Below are positions 29,204-41,718 of a stretch of 64,000 bases of DNA, one piece after another. The DNA comes from Calocera cornea HHB12733 (taxonomy: Eukaryota > Basidiomycota > Dacrymycetes > Dacrymycetales > Dacrymycetaceae). Below the pieces are notes generated by a model. It saw only the letters and a program-made list of their open reading frames with translations. It was not told the DNA's origin and ran no database searches. A program made the translations under genes and the position numbers. Position 1 is the stretch's first letter. Each line of letters starts with the position of its first letter. The stretch spans positions 11,776-75,775 of the forward strand of contig KV423914.1 of assembly GCA_001632435.1 (NCBI GenBank), given 5' to 3'.

Positions 29204-31803
29204 ATGGCAGCGCCTCATAAGGTGTTCAAGCGTAGTAGGCGTCCGCCTCGCGATAAGGCTGCCGTCGCCGCTGCGCAGGGAGAGATCATCGACCTTACCG
29301 CGTCTGCGTCCGTCAGCCCGGCAAACTCGCGCTCGCCGTCTGTCGTAGTGGTCGAGGACGCGGACGCGCAACCCTCCAGGCCGAAGCCAAGATCTCACAG
29401 CAGGCCGGCAGAGGTTGCGATTGTGGGGACGGATGAACAGGCGGAATCTGATGAGCCACCGAGGAAGAGGAGAGCGGTAGCGGTGCCCGAGGCGGAGGCC
29501 CCTCGCTCCGGTGTTCGCTCCGGTGTTCCTGTTGAGCAGGTCGCCGGATCATCCATGCTACAATCCGGGACTGCGAGCAATACCAAGCCCGAACATGTGA
29601 GTGCAACTACCTCCAGTAATATATCTGGCTCACACCACCTTCCATCAGATCCCCAGTGCAGACGCCCTGAGAGAAATACAGGGGCAGGCTATCGTAGAGG
29701 TACCCAAGAAAGAGACAGGAAAGGAACGGCGGAAGCGGGAGAGGCGCGAAAGGCACCAGCACGAACCTGGAGCCCCGCGGCATACCAAGCGACGGATTGA
29801 GAGGGGCGAGGTCATCGACGAAGCCGGTGCCTCAGCAGCGGGGACATCGAAGAGCCTTCCTCCGCTGAACAGCATCCGACTGGTATGTGTAATCCCTACC
29901 TAGTACAAGACATTTGATTTACACTTTCGTCAGTATGAGATCGACGAGAGCTTGCCTTGGTATGAGAAGAGGTTGATGTATAAATCAAACGCGGCGGCGA
30001 GGCGAGCGGAGAAGAAAAGAAGAGAGGAACAGAATGGAGAGATGGATAAATTTCATGGGGCTGAGGAATTGGTCCTAGGGAATGAGCCACTGGGTCGCGA
30101 CGCGGCTGTGCACAATGCTACTTACAGTGGGTCAAAGACGTCGGCACTTGAAGAGCTCAAGCCGCCAACCGAGACGCAGAACTCCGGGAAAGGAAAGGAG
30201 CGCGAAAGACTGCCAGAGAAAAGCATTCCCGAGACCGGCGCCAATGGCCACGAGGCGAAGGGAAGACATGTCGATCGAGTGGGGGAGAAGATGCGTGAAT
30301 GGGATAAGGGCAAGTCGTGGGATCGTGACGAGCAGGAGAGGTCAGCGGAGAGAGAGCGACAGAAAAGGAGGAACAAGGGAAAGGGCAAGCGCCAGGTACG
30401 CTCGGATGCATATTGCAAGCTATATGCGCTCTTACGCCGCTTCAACAGGACTTACCCTTGTTCTTTATCGACGACACGCCTGGCGGCGAGCCGCAGGACA
30501 TCGCTGCGTCCGATATCGAGTTCTCGAACGATTCCGGCCTGCTCCTGCCGGGGCACATCCAGATCGCAACTGTCGAAGAAGAGGAAGAAGCAGCGGTAGA
30601 AGAGGGCCTGCTGCATGCGACGGACGACACTGGTTCAGAAGACGATTCCGACAGTGTGGAGGGACCGATACAACTGGACTTGCCCGATAAGAGAGCAGGA
30701 GCGCCGCGGTATTATGAGATTGCGGAGCGTATAGCGGTAACTGAAGACATGGTATGCCTGCAATGCAAGGAGACCGGCCACATTGCTCGGGACTGTCCGC
30801 ACATCATTGTACGTTAGCGGTTGGCATCTATGGCTTGTGGACGGTGTCTGACGATTCTTGCAGTGCTTCGGCTGTGGCGCAATCGACGAGCATAAGACGA
30901 GATTTTGCCAGGCGGGAACGATATGCTTTAATTGCTCGAAGAGGGGACATCAGTCTGCTGACTGTCCCGAGCCACAGAAGAAGGGACCGCGCGGACGGGG
31001 CTGTGAGAAGTGCGGCGTTCCAACACATATCGCTCTGGTGCGTATCGTCGTTCATATCGATACCGTATATAGCTCTTATATGCAAGCAGAATTGTCCAAC
31101 AATATGGCGGATCTACACCTATCTTACGCCGGAGGAGAAGCTGGAGAGGGACTCTGAAGTGCGGAAGTCCAAAGTTAGCATCCTGGAGGGCGGTACAATC
31201 GAGTGTGGCGGCCCACCCTTTTGTGCACGCTGCGCAGGCAAAGGACATTGGGCTGACGATTGCCCTTCTTATCCAACCCGCGAACCTTCGGCATTCGGTT
31301 GGTACAATGCGCTTACAGGACCGTATGGCGAGCTGGACACCCCATCTGTCGACTTCTCCAGTACATACAAAGAGGATGCTGCTCCTCTACCGGATGCACC
31401 GGGCAGGGCAGGCAAAGCGAAGGCCAAGAAGAAGTTGGAGCGACTCGCAGACAGGGACGATGGCGATGACGCGTTTGATCGAATGCAGCAGTCTCGAGGC
31501 CCGGACGTCCGGCGTCGGCGTAATGACGACAGGCGCAACGAAGGTAGACATATGCGCTTCAGTGACCAGTCTAATTGGCGCCACCCAGTGCCCACCGGAC
31601 CACGGTCACTCCTCGACCGTATCGGCGGCCACCGCGACCAGGACGAGCCTTGGAACAGGCGAGACGATTACGACCGCGATCGCTACTCTTCGAGGGGCAA
31701 CTATGCAGATTCTAGACGTGGAAGGGACAGCGATGACGATTACTATGGCCCGAGTAGGCGACAAGCACCTGGGCAGAGATATCATGGTGGCTACAGTCGC
31801 TGA
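29204..31803 (+). CDS. AIR1: Zinc-knuckle protein of the TRAMP complex (AIR1/AIR2-like)
   Basis: Exons 29204-29596, 29649-29882, 29934-30395, 30449-30808, 30864-31037 and 31090-31803 all join in phase 0 to 778 aa. Five CCHC/CCHC-like knuckles are visible: CLQCKETGHIARDC, CFGCGAIDEHKTRFC, CFNCSKRGHQSADC, CEKCGVPTHIALNC and CARCAGKGHWADDC. Introns fall between knuckles 1-2 and inside knuckle 4. Yeast Air1/2 likewise has five knuckles and bridges the poly(A) polymerase Trf4/5 and the helicase Mtr4 for nuclear RNA surveillance. Long charged N-terminal (about 400 aa) and Arg/Asp-rich C-terminal extensions make it much larger than the yeast proteins (about 350 aa), as is usual in basidiomycetes. 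Confidence 0.88.
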
Positions 31804-31900
31804 CACGCACATATATCTCCTGTTGTTGTATCGCCCGGATATTTTAGCAGCACAATACCCTGATCATACAGTAATGTCATGATATGTAACTATCAATTTG

Positions 31901-33188
31901 CTATGCATCTGGATCTGCGTCGGGCGTGTATGACCAGCCAATGCCATCGCAGTGGATGATGCTTGTCGCGGGTCCATTTTCTGATACAGTCTCTTCTATC
32001 GTGAACGTGGCATTGGTCATCTGTTCTGCCACCCAGATCGCAGTTCTGTAACGTATCAGCGAAGAGATCCTCACCGGCATTACACTGTTACACACCGAGT
32101 ATGCAGCGTCAACGGTCCTGTCCGCACCGTCGATCTCCCATCCGCTAATGCAAGGAAGATGATCATCTGATCCTGCATAAACTCATCCACGCATCCTCCC
32201 TCCCTCAAATTTCGACCCAGCTCCCTTGCTGCCTCCTCCCCAACTTCCTTTGGACCTTTTCCTTTCACACCCAGGGCAGAGCCTGCGAGGACGCAACCCG
32301 TGTCCGTCGTGGCGGTCAGGATGATACCCATGCCTGAGCCGAGACAATCCTGGTCTTTCAGGATGTTGACGCTGATATCGCTCACGCTGGTCAGGTAGTC
32401 ATCGGCGCGTAAGTGATCAAGAGCAGCAGTGCGTAGCTCGTACACGAGATGCTGAGGTAGAGCGCCGGCGATATATGCGATGCCAGAGACAGAGACAACC
32501 TTGCCTCGGTCCTTCAGCGAGATGGAGGGTAACTTCCTCTGTATCGCTGGAACAGACACATGCAGCTCTCCGCCTCCTTTCGGCCAGTATCCACGTCGCT
32601 TGATGTCCACCCTGACATCCAGACCGAAATGCTGCCTCAGAAACCGTAGAAAGACACGCTGGACGTAGTCCACTTGCGGTGCCTGGGCTGCATTGGTTCC
32701 GCCGCGTAGGGTGAGGGTAGAATGCGAGTCTGGAGGGAGACACAGTAGACACGGGAGTGAGATCTGTAGGAGTAGGGTTGTTGAACCGGCGGTTTGAGGG
32801 TCGGCCATATAGTGACCGGCAGCGGTGATACCGGGATGGAATGTAATGCTCTCGGACTTGATGACTGCGTGTTCAAGATTGCTGCCTCGGGAAATATGGG
32901 ACACGAGAATGAGGCCTAACGCAGTCAAGAATTATGAAGCTTGACTTCATACTCCGCTTTCACACTCACCCGCCGCATGTTGGGCTTTCAGCCCTGGTGG
33001 CCTGCGATTAGCGCGAATCTTCTCGATCGACACAGGTCGGCGGAGGATCGCAGCATAGCTCATCGCGTTCCGCAATATTTGGCCTCCTCCTGATTAGAGC
33101 ATGGGGATCATCATCGAGAAAGTACTGGGCTGTACTGACCCTCGAGAGCTGAGCCATCTAAGTGAATAGACTCCAATGTAGAGGACAT
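31901..33188 (-). CDS. RTCA: RNA 3'-terminal phosphate cyclase
   Basis: Exons 33188-33140, 33089-32970, 32915-32096 and 32045-31901 join in frame to 377 aa. The short first exon encodes [16 protein letters not shown], and the family motif EGGGQILR spans the first intron. Further signatures: [58 protein letters not shown], and the C-terminal [19 protein letters not shown] then [16 protein letters not shown], which matches eukaryotic RTCD1 rather than the rRNA-processing paralogue Rcl1. The enzyme converts 3'-phosphate ends of RNA to 2',3'-cyclic phosphates using ATP, through a His-AMP intermediate. It is divergent from the RPA135 gene. Confidence 0.9.
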
Positions 33189-33547
33189 CGTTCTTACGCT
33201 GCAGCCGACAGCGAGAGGCAAGCAGAGGGAAGGCGCAGATGAGCGTAGTTAGCCCGATGTATGATAACAAGGATGGTACGGACAGACGATCCGTCTCCTC
33301 GCACAAAGGTTCCAAGTCACATAGAGTCAGACCTTGAACAGTCCGGCGGTACATAGCGCGCTCGCGGCTGTAAATCGTGACGCGGCAGAGGTTCGGCGAA
33401 GTTTACGGCGCCTAAATATGGTGCTTTCGTAATTTCACGTTACCGGGACCAAAATTTCGACCCTAGCCCTTTTTGGCGGGGCACATTTGCAGCACGACCT
33501 CACCGCTACATACCGCTGCAGCTTCCAGTACACCTAAAAGGGCGACA
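33189..33547. promoter_or_regulatory. Bidirectional promoter region (RTCA / RPA135)
   Basis: 359 bp between two divergent start codons. I see no TATA box or repeat. Confidence 0.4.
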
Positions 33548-36500
33548 ATGCCTCCCCCAGGACCTGGTCCGATAACCCCTGGGTATGATACCGTGAACCG
33601 GACAAAGCTCTTCCAAAACCCACCCACAGAGGGCACATCGGTCCCGATTCTGCAGGAGCTCGTCGCACCGCATATCCAGAGCTTCAATGCACTGTTCGAC
33701 GCTTCTGGGTCGGGGGAGACGAAGGGGTTGCTGAAGCTTGGCATTGAGGACATCGGAGAGAAGGTCATATTTGAGCATTATGAGGATGGACAACCTGCTA
33801 GCGGAGCACGGCTATCAAGTAAGTGTTCGTCATGACATGCGGGCGCGGGAGAACTGATGCCGGACAAAGTACGAATCAAGGAGGTCACCGTCGGCAGACC
33901 AATGGTGCCAGATCGTGATCGCGTATCCAAAGAGCGGAGAGTGTTTCCAACTGAGGTAAAATTGTGCTTTTCTCCTGACATGCCTCCGCTGACCTCGTAC
34001 CAGGCTCGAGAGCGTTTGACGTCGTACCGAGGGCGAATGTCCATCAAGCTGGCGTGGTCGGTAGATGGCGGAATCGAGGAGGAGGATACACGAGACTGTG
34101 GTCTATTGCCCATCATGGTTCGGGTACGCACCCTTTCCTATCATCATAATAGCGCATGCTGACGGATCGTAGTCTGACCGGTGTAACCTGAAAGGCATGT
34201 CCTCGGCCGAAATGGTTGCACACCACGAGGAAGCGGAGGAGTTCGGCGGCTACTTCATCATCAACGGCAACGAGCGTCTGATCCGCTACCTCATCCTTCC
34301 CCGACGAAACCATGTCATGTCGCTCATTCGGCCTTCATACACCAACCGTGGGGCCAGCTATACCCAGTATGCAGTCACGATGCGCTGTGTGCGACCCGAC
34401 CAGACGAGCGTGACCAACTCCCTGCACTACCTCGTCAACGGTACCGCGATGCTCCGGTTCAGCTGGCGGAAGCAGGAATACACCATCCCGATCATGCTCA
34501 TTCTCAAGGCTCTCATCGGCGCAAGCGACAAGGAGATCTTCGAAGGCATCGCGATGAAAGACTACGAGAATACGTTCCTGCTCGACCGAGTGGAACTGCT
34601 CTTACGAAGTTTCAAGAACTACACGTTGCCGACGGCGCGCGCCTGCCTTGATTATCTCGGAGACAAGTTCCGCGTGGTGCTCAACCTGCCCGATGACTGG
34701 GAGAACGAGCAGGTCGGCAGCTGGCTGATCAACAAGGTCATTCTGGTGCACTTGTCCGAGCCAAGAGACAAGTTCCGCATGCTTCTCTTCATGCTTCGGA
34801 AGTTGTACTCGCTCGTGTCCGGCGCATCCTGCGCCGACAACCCCGATTCCCCGCAAAATCAGGAGATCCTCCTGCCAGGATCGCTGTATGCGATGGCGAT
34901 CAAGGAGCGCTTGGAGGACTCTCTCAACCAGCTCCGGACTCTACTCTTGCAGGATCAACGACAGGGCGTGCCGATCGACTTTCACAACAAGCGGTACCTG
35001 AATAAGCTGTTCAAGAAGGTCAACTTTGACATTGGTGCACGGATGGCCAACTTCCTCGCAACTGGCAACCTCATTTCTCCGACTGGTCTCGATCTGCAGC
35101 AAGCAGCGGGCTTCACAGTCGTTGCCGAGAAGCTTAACTGGTACCGGTACATCAGCCATTTCCGCTGCGTACATCGTGGTGCCTTCTTCGCCGAGCTCAA
35201 GACGACCACTGTCCGCAAACTGCTTCCGGAAGCATGGGGCTTCCTCTGCCCTGTGCACACACCCGATGGAGCGCCCTGCGGTCTCCTCAACCACCTCTCC
35301 CGATCATGCCTCATCGTCACCTCCACCCCGTCCGTCTCCCACCTTCCCGCACTCCTCTCTTCCCTCGGTATGACCGAAGCCTTCTCAACCTCGCACGTCG
35401 ATGGTCGACAAAACGTCTGTGTTCAGCTGGACGGCCGAGTGATCGGCTGGGCAAGTCTGACACTGGCTGTTCATCTGGCTACGGCTCTGCGAATATGGAA
35501 GACAGAGGGTAAGCACAACGTCCCTCTCGACCTCGAGATTGGTCTCGTACCGGAATCGAAGGGTGGTCAATACCCCGGGCTGTACCTCTTCTCACAAAAA
35601 GCACGGATGATGCGACCCGTAAAGTACCTACCGAACGAGAGGATCGACCACATCGGATCTTTCGAGCAGGTGTACATGGACATCGCCATCGAGCCGACAG
35701 AGATCATCAAAGGCGTGTCGTCGCATGTCGAGCTGTCCCCCACCAACTTCCTGTCGATCCTGGCCAATCTGACGCCGTTCTCCAACTTTAACCAGAGCCC
35801 GCGTAACATTTACCAGTGCCAGGTGAGCGCATTCCTCAGTTCCATACGACGCGATGGCTGATCGTACTGTAGATGGGTAAGCAATCGATGGGGACGCCTT
35901 CTACGGCTCTCGCACACCGGACGGACAACAAGCTCTACCGCCTACAAACCGGCCAATCACCTGTGGTCCGTCCAGAGCTGCACAACACGTACGGCATGGA
36001 CCATTTCCCGAACGGGACGAACGCCGTCGTCGCCGTGATCTCGTACACGGGGTACGACATGGAGGACGCGATGATTCTCAACAAGTCTGCGCACGAGCGC
36101 GGTTTCGGCTACGGGTCGATCTACAAGACGCATGTGCTGGACCTCGCCGAGGTGAGGGGCTCGTTGAAGCGGAGCTCGGCGCCCAATATCCATTTCGGCA
36201 TTGGCACCGATGTGCGAGACAGGGACCCTCGCCGCGAGTTTGTCGACTGGGACGGGCTGCCGTTCGTCGGTACGCGGCTGAGGGAGGGCGACCCCATGGG
36301 GGCGTACATCGACGACACGACCGGGAAGACCGTGTTCGACAAGTACAAAGGCATCGAGACTGCGTATGTGGAGACTGTCCGGTTACTGGGCGGCGACTCG
36401 GGGGACACGGAAGCGCAGAAGATGCAGGTGACGCTGCGGATCCCGCGGTCGCCGGTGATCGGGGACAAGTTCTCCTCGCGGCACGGGCAGAAGGGCGTGT

Positions 36501-37426
36501 GCTCGCAGAAGTGGCCCGCGGTGGACATGCCCTTCAGCGAGAGTGGCATGCAGCCCGACGTGATCATCAACCCGCACGCGTTTCCCAGCCGCATGACGAT
36601 CGGCATGTTTGTCGAGAGCATGGCGGGCAAGGCCGGGGCCCTGCACGGCCTGGCGCAGGACGCGACGCCGTTCAAGTTCTCCGAGGAGGACACTGCGGTG
36701 GACTTTTTCGGGCAGCAGCTGCAGGCCGCCGGGTACAACTACTACGGCAGCGAGCCGATGTACTCTGGGATCACGGGGCAGGAGTTCGAGGCTGAGATCT
36801 ACCTGGGCGTGGTGTACTACCAGCGCCTGCGGCACATGGTCGACGACAAGTTCCAGGTGCGGACGACGGGCCCCGTGGACCCGGTGACGCGGCAGCCGGT
36901 CAAGGGGCGCAAGCGGGCGGGCGGGATCCGGTTCGGGGAGATGGAGAGAGACGCGCTCATCGCGCACGGGACGAGCTTCCTCCTGCAGGACCGGCTGATG
37001 AACTGCTCGGACTACTCGACCGCGTGGGTGTGCCGGACCTGCGGGAGCCTGATTTCTTTGGGGTACGACGATGTCGGGCTCGGCGAGTCTGTCATGGCTC
37101 GCGCTGGGGAGGGCATGGGGGGCGGCGTCGCGCCGCGCAGGACGAGCGGGAGCACGGGCGAGTACTGCCGTGTCTGCCGGGGGAAGGAGGAGGAGCGGGA
37201 GAAGCGCGAGCGGGCGGCGCTCGCTGCCCAGCCCCAGCCGACCAACGGCCCGCGCTCAGCCGACCTGACATTCGCGCTCCCGCAGAAGAATATCCTCTCC
37301 GCCGCGGGTGCGGGTGCGGGCGCGGGCGTGGGGGACATGGACGTGGTCGCTGTGCCGTATGTGTTCCGGTACCTGTGTGCGGAGCTGGCCGCGATGGGGA
37401 TTGCGGTTAGCTTGGAGATCCGGTAA
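33548..37426 (+). CDS. RPA2: RNA polymerase I second-largest subunit (RPA135)
   Basis: Exons 33548-33818, 33870-33955, 34004-34123, 34173-35822 and 35873-37426 join in frame to 1226 aa. The Pol I type is shown by the N-terminal LQELVAPHIQSFNALFD and GLLKLGIEDIGEKVIF, and by KGMSSAEMVAHHEEAEEFGGYFIINGNE. Catalytic-core motifs are intact: GYDMEDAMILNKSAHERG, GDKFSSRHGQKGVCSQ and MTIGMFVESMAGKAG. A C-terminal zinc site reads CRTCGSL and CRVCRG, separated by a Gly/Ala/Arg insertion. The protein forms the active centre with RPA190 in the nucleolus and transcribes rRNA. The last exon is markedly richer in GC than the rest. Confidence 0.95.
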
Positions 37427-38282
37427 CCACTGTGGGTGGCTTGGGTTAGACCGGGGCATTTAATACTAGTAGTACAATATATCTTGCTTTCTGACGACGG
37501 CATGGGAGCCGGTGGTTACTCATCGGGACCTGACAGTGGTGCGGCGAGGATGAGTGCTTGAAAGTTGGCATGGGCACTGGCACCGCTCTGGACTGTTTTC
37601 GTTGCTTGCCACAGTCCCTGGCGAGCAACAAGACCCGCTGAAAGGATGATGGGTGTGTCCGCGGCTGGACTGCACTGAACGTCCGACTGGCAATTGACAG
37701 AACGTCCCACTGGCAGGCTCGCCGATCGGCCCCTGGGTGCATCTCGATCGCTGCCTGCCGGAGCCGACGTTCCCCCGGTCCCCGGGTCCGGCCGAAGCCA
37801 GGGGCGATCTTGAGGTGTGCGAGGGAGCGCGTCGGACTGGCTGTCGCGCCTGCTCCGCTGCTAGTGAGCGCTTGGGCCGCACTAGAAGCGCACGGGGGGT
37901 TGCAGCCCGATCGTGGCCCGCTAGAGTAGTCTGTCGGGGGCGGTTACATGCCTCCTCTTCGGGGCGCAATCACATGCGTGTGCCACGGGCAGGAAGCCTA
38001 GCGCACTGGCCATAGCGGGTCACGATAACATCTCCCCACTCGGACGACAACACCGTGCCGACCCTCTCCTCCTCTCTTTGCTCCTCTCGCTGTCTCACAC
38101 TACTCAGTCCGCTCACTCTCCGCCGTTCGACGGGTTAACACCGACCGCAGCCACCACTGCCCGCGCTCACCGCTGATCAACCACCGACGACGCCGACCCG
38201 GCCGCCCGTAGTGGCCCCCGCCTGAGCCCCCACACGGGGCCCCCACCCTCCGCCCTCCGCCCTCGACAGTCTGCGACACACC
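37427..38282. other. Intergenic region without a recognised gene
   Basis: About 0.86 kb. A minus-strand frame at 37520-37969 (149 codons) has no recognisable feature. The stretch just before 38283 is C-rich (CCTCTCCTCCTC-type), as is common at fungal promoters. Confidence 0.4.
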
Positions 38283-41200
38283 ATGCTCTCATACCCGCGC
38301 CCCGCCCCGCCCTCCTCGAGGCGCAACCTGCACGCCCTCGCCTCGTCCACCACTCCCGCCCCCGCCGCCGCTTCCACCCCGCGCGTCCCCACCTACGCAT
38401 CCCACACAACCTCCCTCTCCCGCTCATCAGCAACCTCCTCCCTCTCCTCTCTCCCGCAGCACCTCCAACACTCGCCCGCCACCCAGGCTGCCCGCATGCT
38501 CAACATCGACCTCGCCTCCTTCTCCTTCTCTCCCTCCCACTCGCTCTCGCCCTCGTTGGGCGACGTGGAGATCGCCGATCACCTCCCGAAGGAGGGGAAC
38601 GAGGACGGGGAAGGGGAGGAGGCGGGCATGACAGAAGAGTGGCTCTCGGCCCGCAGCAGGGACGAGCTCGGGCGCATGCTCCTCCGTGCCCAGCGCGTGA
38701 TCCGCGAGCGCGAGCGCGGTGCGTCTCCCCTCCCCGCTCCACGCCCGTGCCGAAGCTGACACTGTATGCGCGCTTGTAGAGCTCGGACTCGCAGCGAGCA
38801 TCGGCAAGCAGCTCCTGCAGCAGAACGAGCACATCCGAAGGCGCTCAGACCGGCTCCTTGCCCGCCTTTCCATCTCCAGCCCCCGGCCCGGTTGGCAGGG
38901 AGGCTCCCCCCGGTCCCCGGGGTCAAGCATCGACTCCCTAGGATCGGTCCGGAGCGTGCGGAGCGGGCTGAGCGCGCGGGAGGCGAGCGTGGACACTGCG
39001 AGCTTTCGGAAGAGCCTGTTCGGCCTCGAGGGGGAGGACGCGTGGAGCGAGAGCTCCGTCACTCCCCAGCCGCCCGCCGCCTTCCGCCCGTACATCACCC
39101 CCCCTCGCCGTCCATCCTTCACTCCCTCCCGCACCGACAACTCCCACACCCACACGCGCACGCCGAGCCTGCTGCACCTGAGGCAGGAGAACCAGGAGCT
39201 GCAGGGGAAGCTCGAGAGCCTTGAGAAGGAGGCGGCGAGGGAGGAGAGGGAGGGCCGGAGGCGGCTTCGGGGGCTTGAGAGGGAGCTGGACGGGCTTAGG
39301 GGGGAGCTGGACGCGCTCAGGGAGGAGGAGGAGCGGGGGCGGGAACGCGAGGAGGTGGAGAGGAGGGAGAGGGAGAGGGAGAGGAGGGTGGAGAGGAGCC
39401 GCGAGCGGCAGAGGGAACGCGAGATGCAGCGGGAGGAGGAGGAGAGGAGCCGGAGCGAGGAAACCGAGGGGCGGAGGAGAGAGGACAGCTGGGCCGCCCA
39501 GATGCATGGGCTGAGCAGCTCCGACCTCGACGGCCCGCGCCTCCGGCCCGTCGGCCTCTCCTGGCGGGACGAGCCTGCCCACCAACCTACATCAAGCACT
39601 GCCAGGAACTTCCAAACAGAAACACAAGAACAAGAAGAGGAGGAGGAGGAGGAAGAGCAGAGCCCCACGCCCAGCGGGCTGAGGCTGCACCCGCACCCGC
39701 ACACGCTCGCTTCGCTCGCTTCTGTCGGATCGCTCGCGTCGGACAGGAGCTCGTATCACTCGTTTCCGGCCTCGCCGCCCGAGGGGAGGGTGGGGCTGTC
39801 CGGGAGCACATCCCGGGCGTCTGGTTCTGACGGGTCGACTGCATCGGTTGCTACTTCTCTCGCTGAAGTTGCCCAGTCCGAGGAGGCCGAGACTGCTCTG
39901 GTCCCCAGCCCGCTCCGGCCCTCGCACCAGCACACCCACACCCGCAGCCGCGCGCTAACGCACACCGACCTGCCGATCCTCGCCGCGCTCCTGCACAAGA
40001 TCCGCGAGCTCGAGGCGACCAACACGGACCTGCTCGCCCAGCGGGAGGGGATGGAGGCGCGCCTGCGCAGCGCGAAGAAGGGCGTCCAGGTCATGGAGGA
40101 GGGCATTGGCGAGGTTGCTCGGGAGCTGGCGGGGCTGGCGCAGCTCGAGAGGGAGTCGCCCGGCGAGTGGGACCTCGACCTCGGGATAGATGGGGCGGGG
40201 ATGGGGAGGATGTTGGGCATGAGGAGGGAGAGGAGCAACTCGTTGCCCAGCGAGTACTCGCCCACCACGCCCATGCGCGAGGAGCCGACCGTGCGCGCGC
40301 CCGCGCCCGCCTCGCCCAGGCCACGAGCAGCGCCGAGCTCGCCGCTGCATGCCCAGCGCTCCCGCAGGCGCAAGGGGCTCCCACCGGCGTTCCTGTTCCC
40401 CCACCAGCGCCCGTTCGACAATTCTGCCGAGATGCGCGGGCCGCTCACCGCCCCTCTGCCGGTGACGGACCGCCTTCCTCCCACCTACACCGCGCCGTAC
40501 GAGGAGGGCGACGTCCTGGGCCCGCTCACCGCCCCCCTCCCGCCGCTCGCCCGCTTCCCGCTCTCCAGAGCAACGAGTGACCGCTCCACCCCGACGCTGC
40601 GGCACTTCCCGCGGTCGTCGTCCGACGAGGAAGAGTGGCAAGGGCCGAGGGACCCCTTCCTCTCTGACGGGTCGGAGCTGGGCCGGAGCGCCCGGGCTCG
40701 CACGCCGGACGTGGATCCACTGCCCCTCTCGCTCGATTTCCGCGCACGGACACCCGAGGTCGACCCGCTCTCGCTCGGCTTCCGCGCTCGTACGCCCGAT
40801 GCCGAGCAGGAGCAGCTCGAGCAAGGCTGGAAGCGGCTCAACGACGAGCTGAAGCGGAGCGCCGATCTCGGCGCGGGGGCGTTGCGTAAGCGGCCCAGCT
40901 CGCACAGGGGCGTGCGCAGCTTGGGCGAGGAGCTGGCCCGCGTGCAGGGGGGCGCGGTGCTCGGCACGCTCGGGGCTGGGTCGCTGAAGGGGACGTGGAG
41001 GTTCACCCCGCTTAAGGAGCTTGAAGGGGAGGAGGAGGAGGAGGAGGATAGCGAGGCTGAGGTGTCGGCTGTGCTGCGGATGGGGGGTGAGAGCAGGAGC
41101 AGGAGCAGGGACGGAGGCAAGGACAAGGGCAAGGGGAGAGCAGTGGTGCCCATGACGCCGCCTCAGGTTAACACGCTCGACTTGTTCGAGCAGCTCAACC

Positions 41201-41718
41201 AGGCTATCGAAGAGGATGAGGATGAGGACCGCGCCTTTTCCGGAAAAGGAAGGAGGTTGGATACCCTGCTGCGCGCGGGGGCGCTCAAGAATGCTCCGGC
41301 AACCACATTCGAGCTACTGGAGAAGGCCGTGGAGGAGCGAGCTGCTGCCCGCGGGGGAAAGGACGGGAAGAAGGGCGTCCTCGGCTGGGTGGAATGGATG
41401 CTCATGATCCTCCTCTGGTTGGACGAGATGTTCCCTCCCCGCAAGGAGGATCGCGAGCTGGACGATACCTACACCGACTCCTCCCTGGCCGCTACGCCAG
41501 AGACGAGCACCGTCCCTCTCCCCGCTGCAGGATCGAGCACCCAGCTGCAACGCCGCGCGGCCCTCGCACTGGACCCGCGCCTCACGCGCATAGTCGGCGA
41601 CGTCTGGCTCACCGTCCTCTTCATGTGGACCGTCGGCGTGTTCATGGTCGGCGTGGCAAAGAAGGGCCCCAGAGGGGTACTGATGGGCGAGGCTGATACC
41701 CGCGTGGAGAGGCGCTGA
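38283..41718 (+). CDS. Large coiled-coil protein, probably tail-anchored
   Basis: Exons 38283-38718 and 38780-41718 join in frame to 1124 aa. A Ser/Pro-rich N-terminus contains LSARSRDELGRMLLRAQRVIRERERELGLAASIGKQLLQQ (residues about 120-160), which is helical. A strong Glu/Arg coiled coil lies at about 285-390, followed by a second helical stretch (LHKIRELEATNTDLLAQREGMEARL) at about 540. Ser/Pro/Arg-rich low-complexity regions separate these, with RARTPDVDPLSL-type repeats near 790-830. The last 50 residues hold a hydrophobic segment (VWLTVLFMWTVGVFMVGVA) near the C-terminus, and another Trp/Leu-rich segment (WVEWMLMILLWLDEMF) lies about 90 residues earlier. It may be a membrane or organelle tether; I do not recognise the family. 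The longest antisense frame here is a shadow of the biased codons. Confidence 0.7.

Noticed and set aside
37520..37969. Minus-strand frame of 149 codons after RPA135
   Set aside because: Ser/Arg/Pro-biased without domain; typical of GC-rich intergenic sequence.
38427..39704. Long antisense frame of 425 codons in the coiled-coil gene
   Set aside because: Ser/Leu/Arg low complexity that mirrors the Glu/Arg codons of the real gene.
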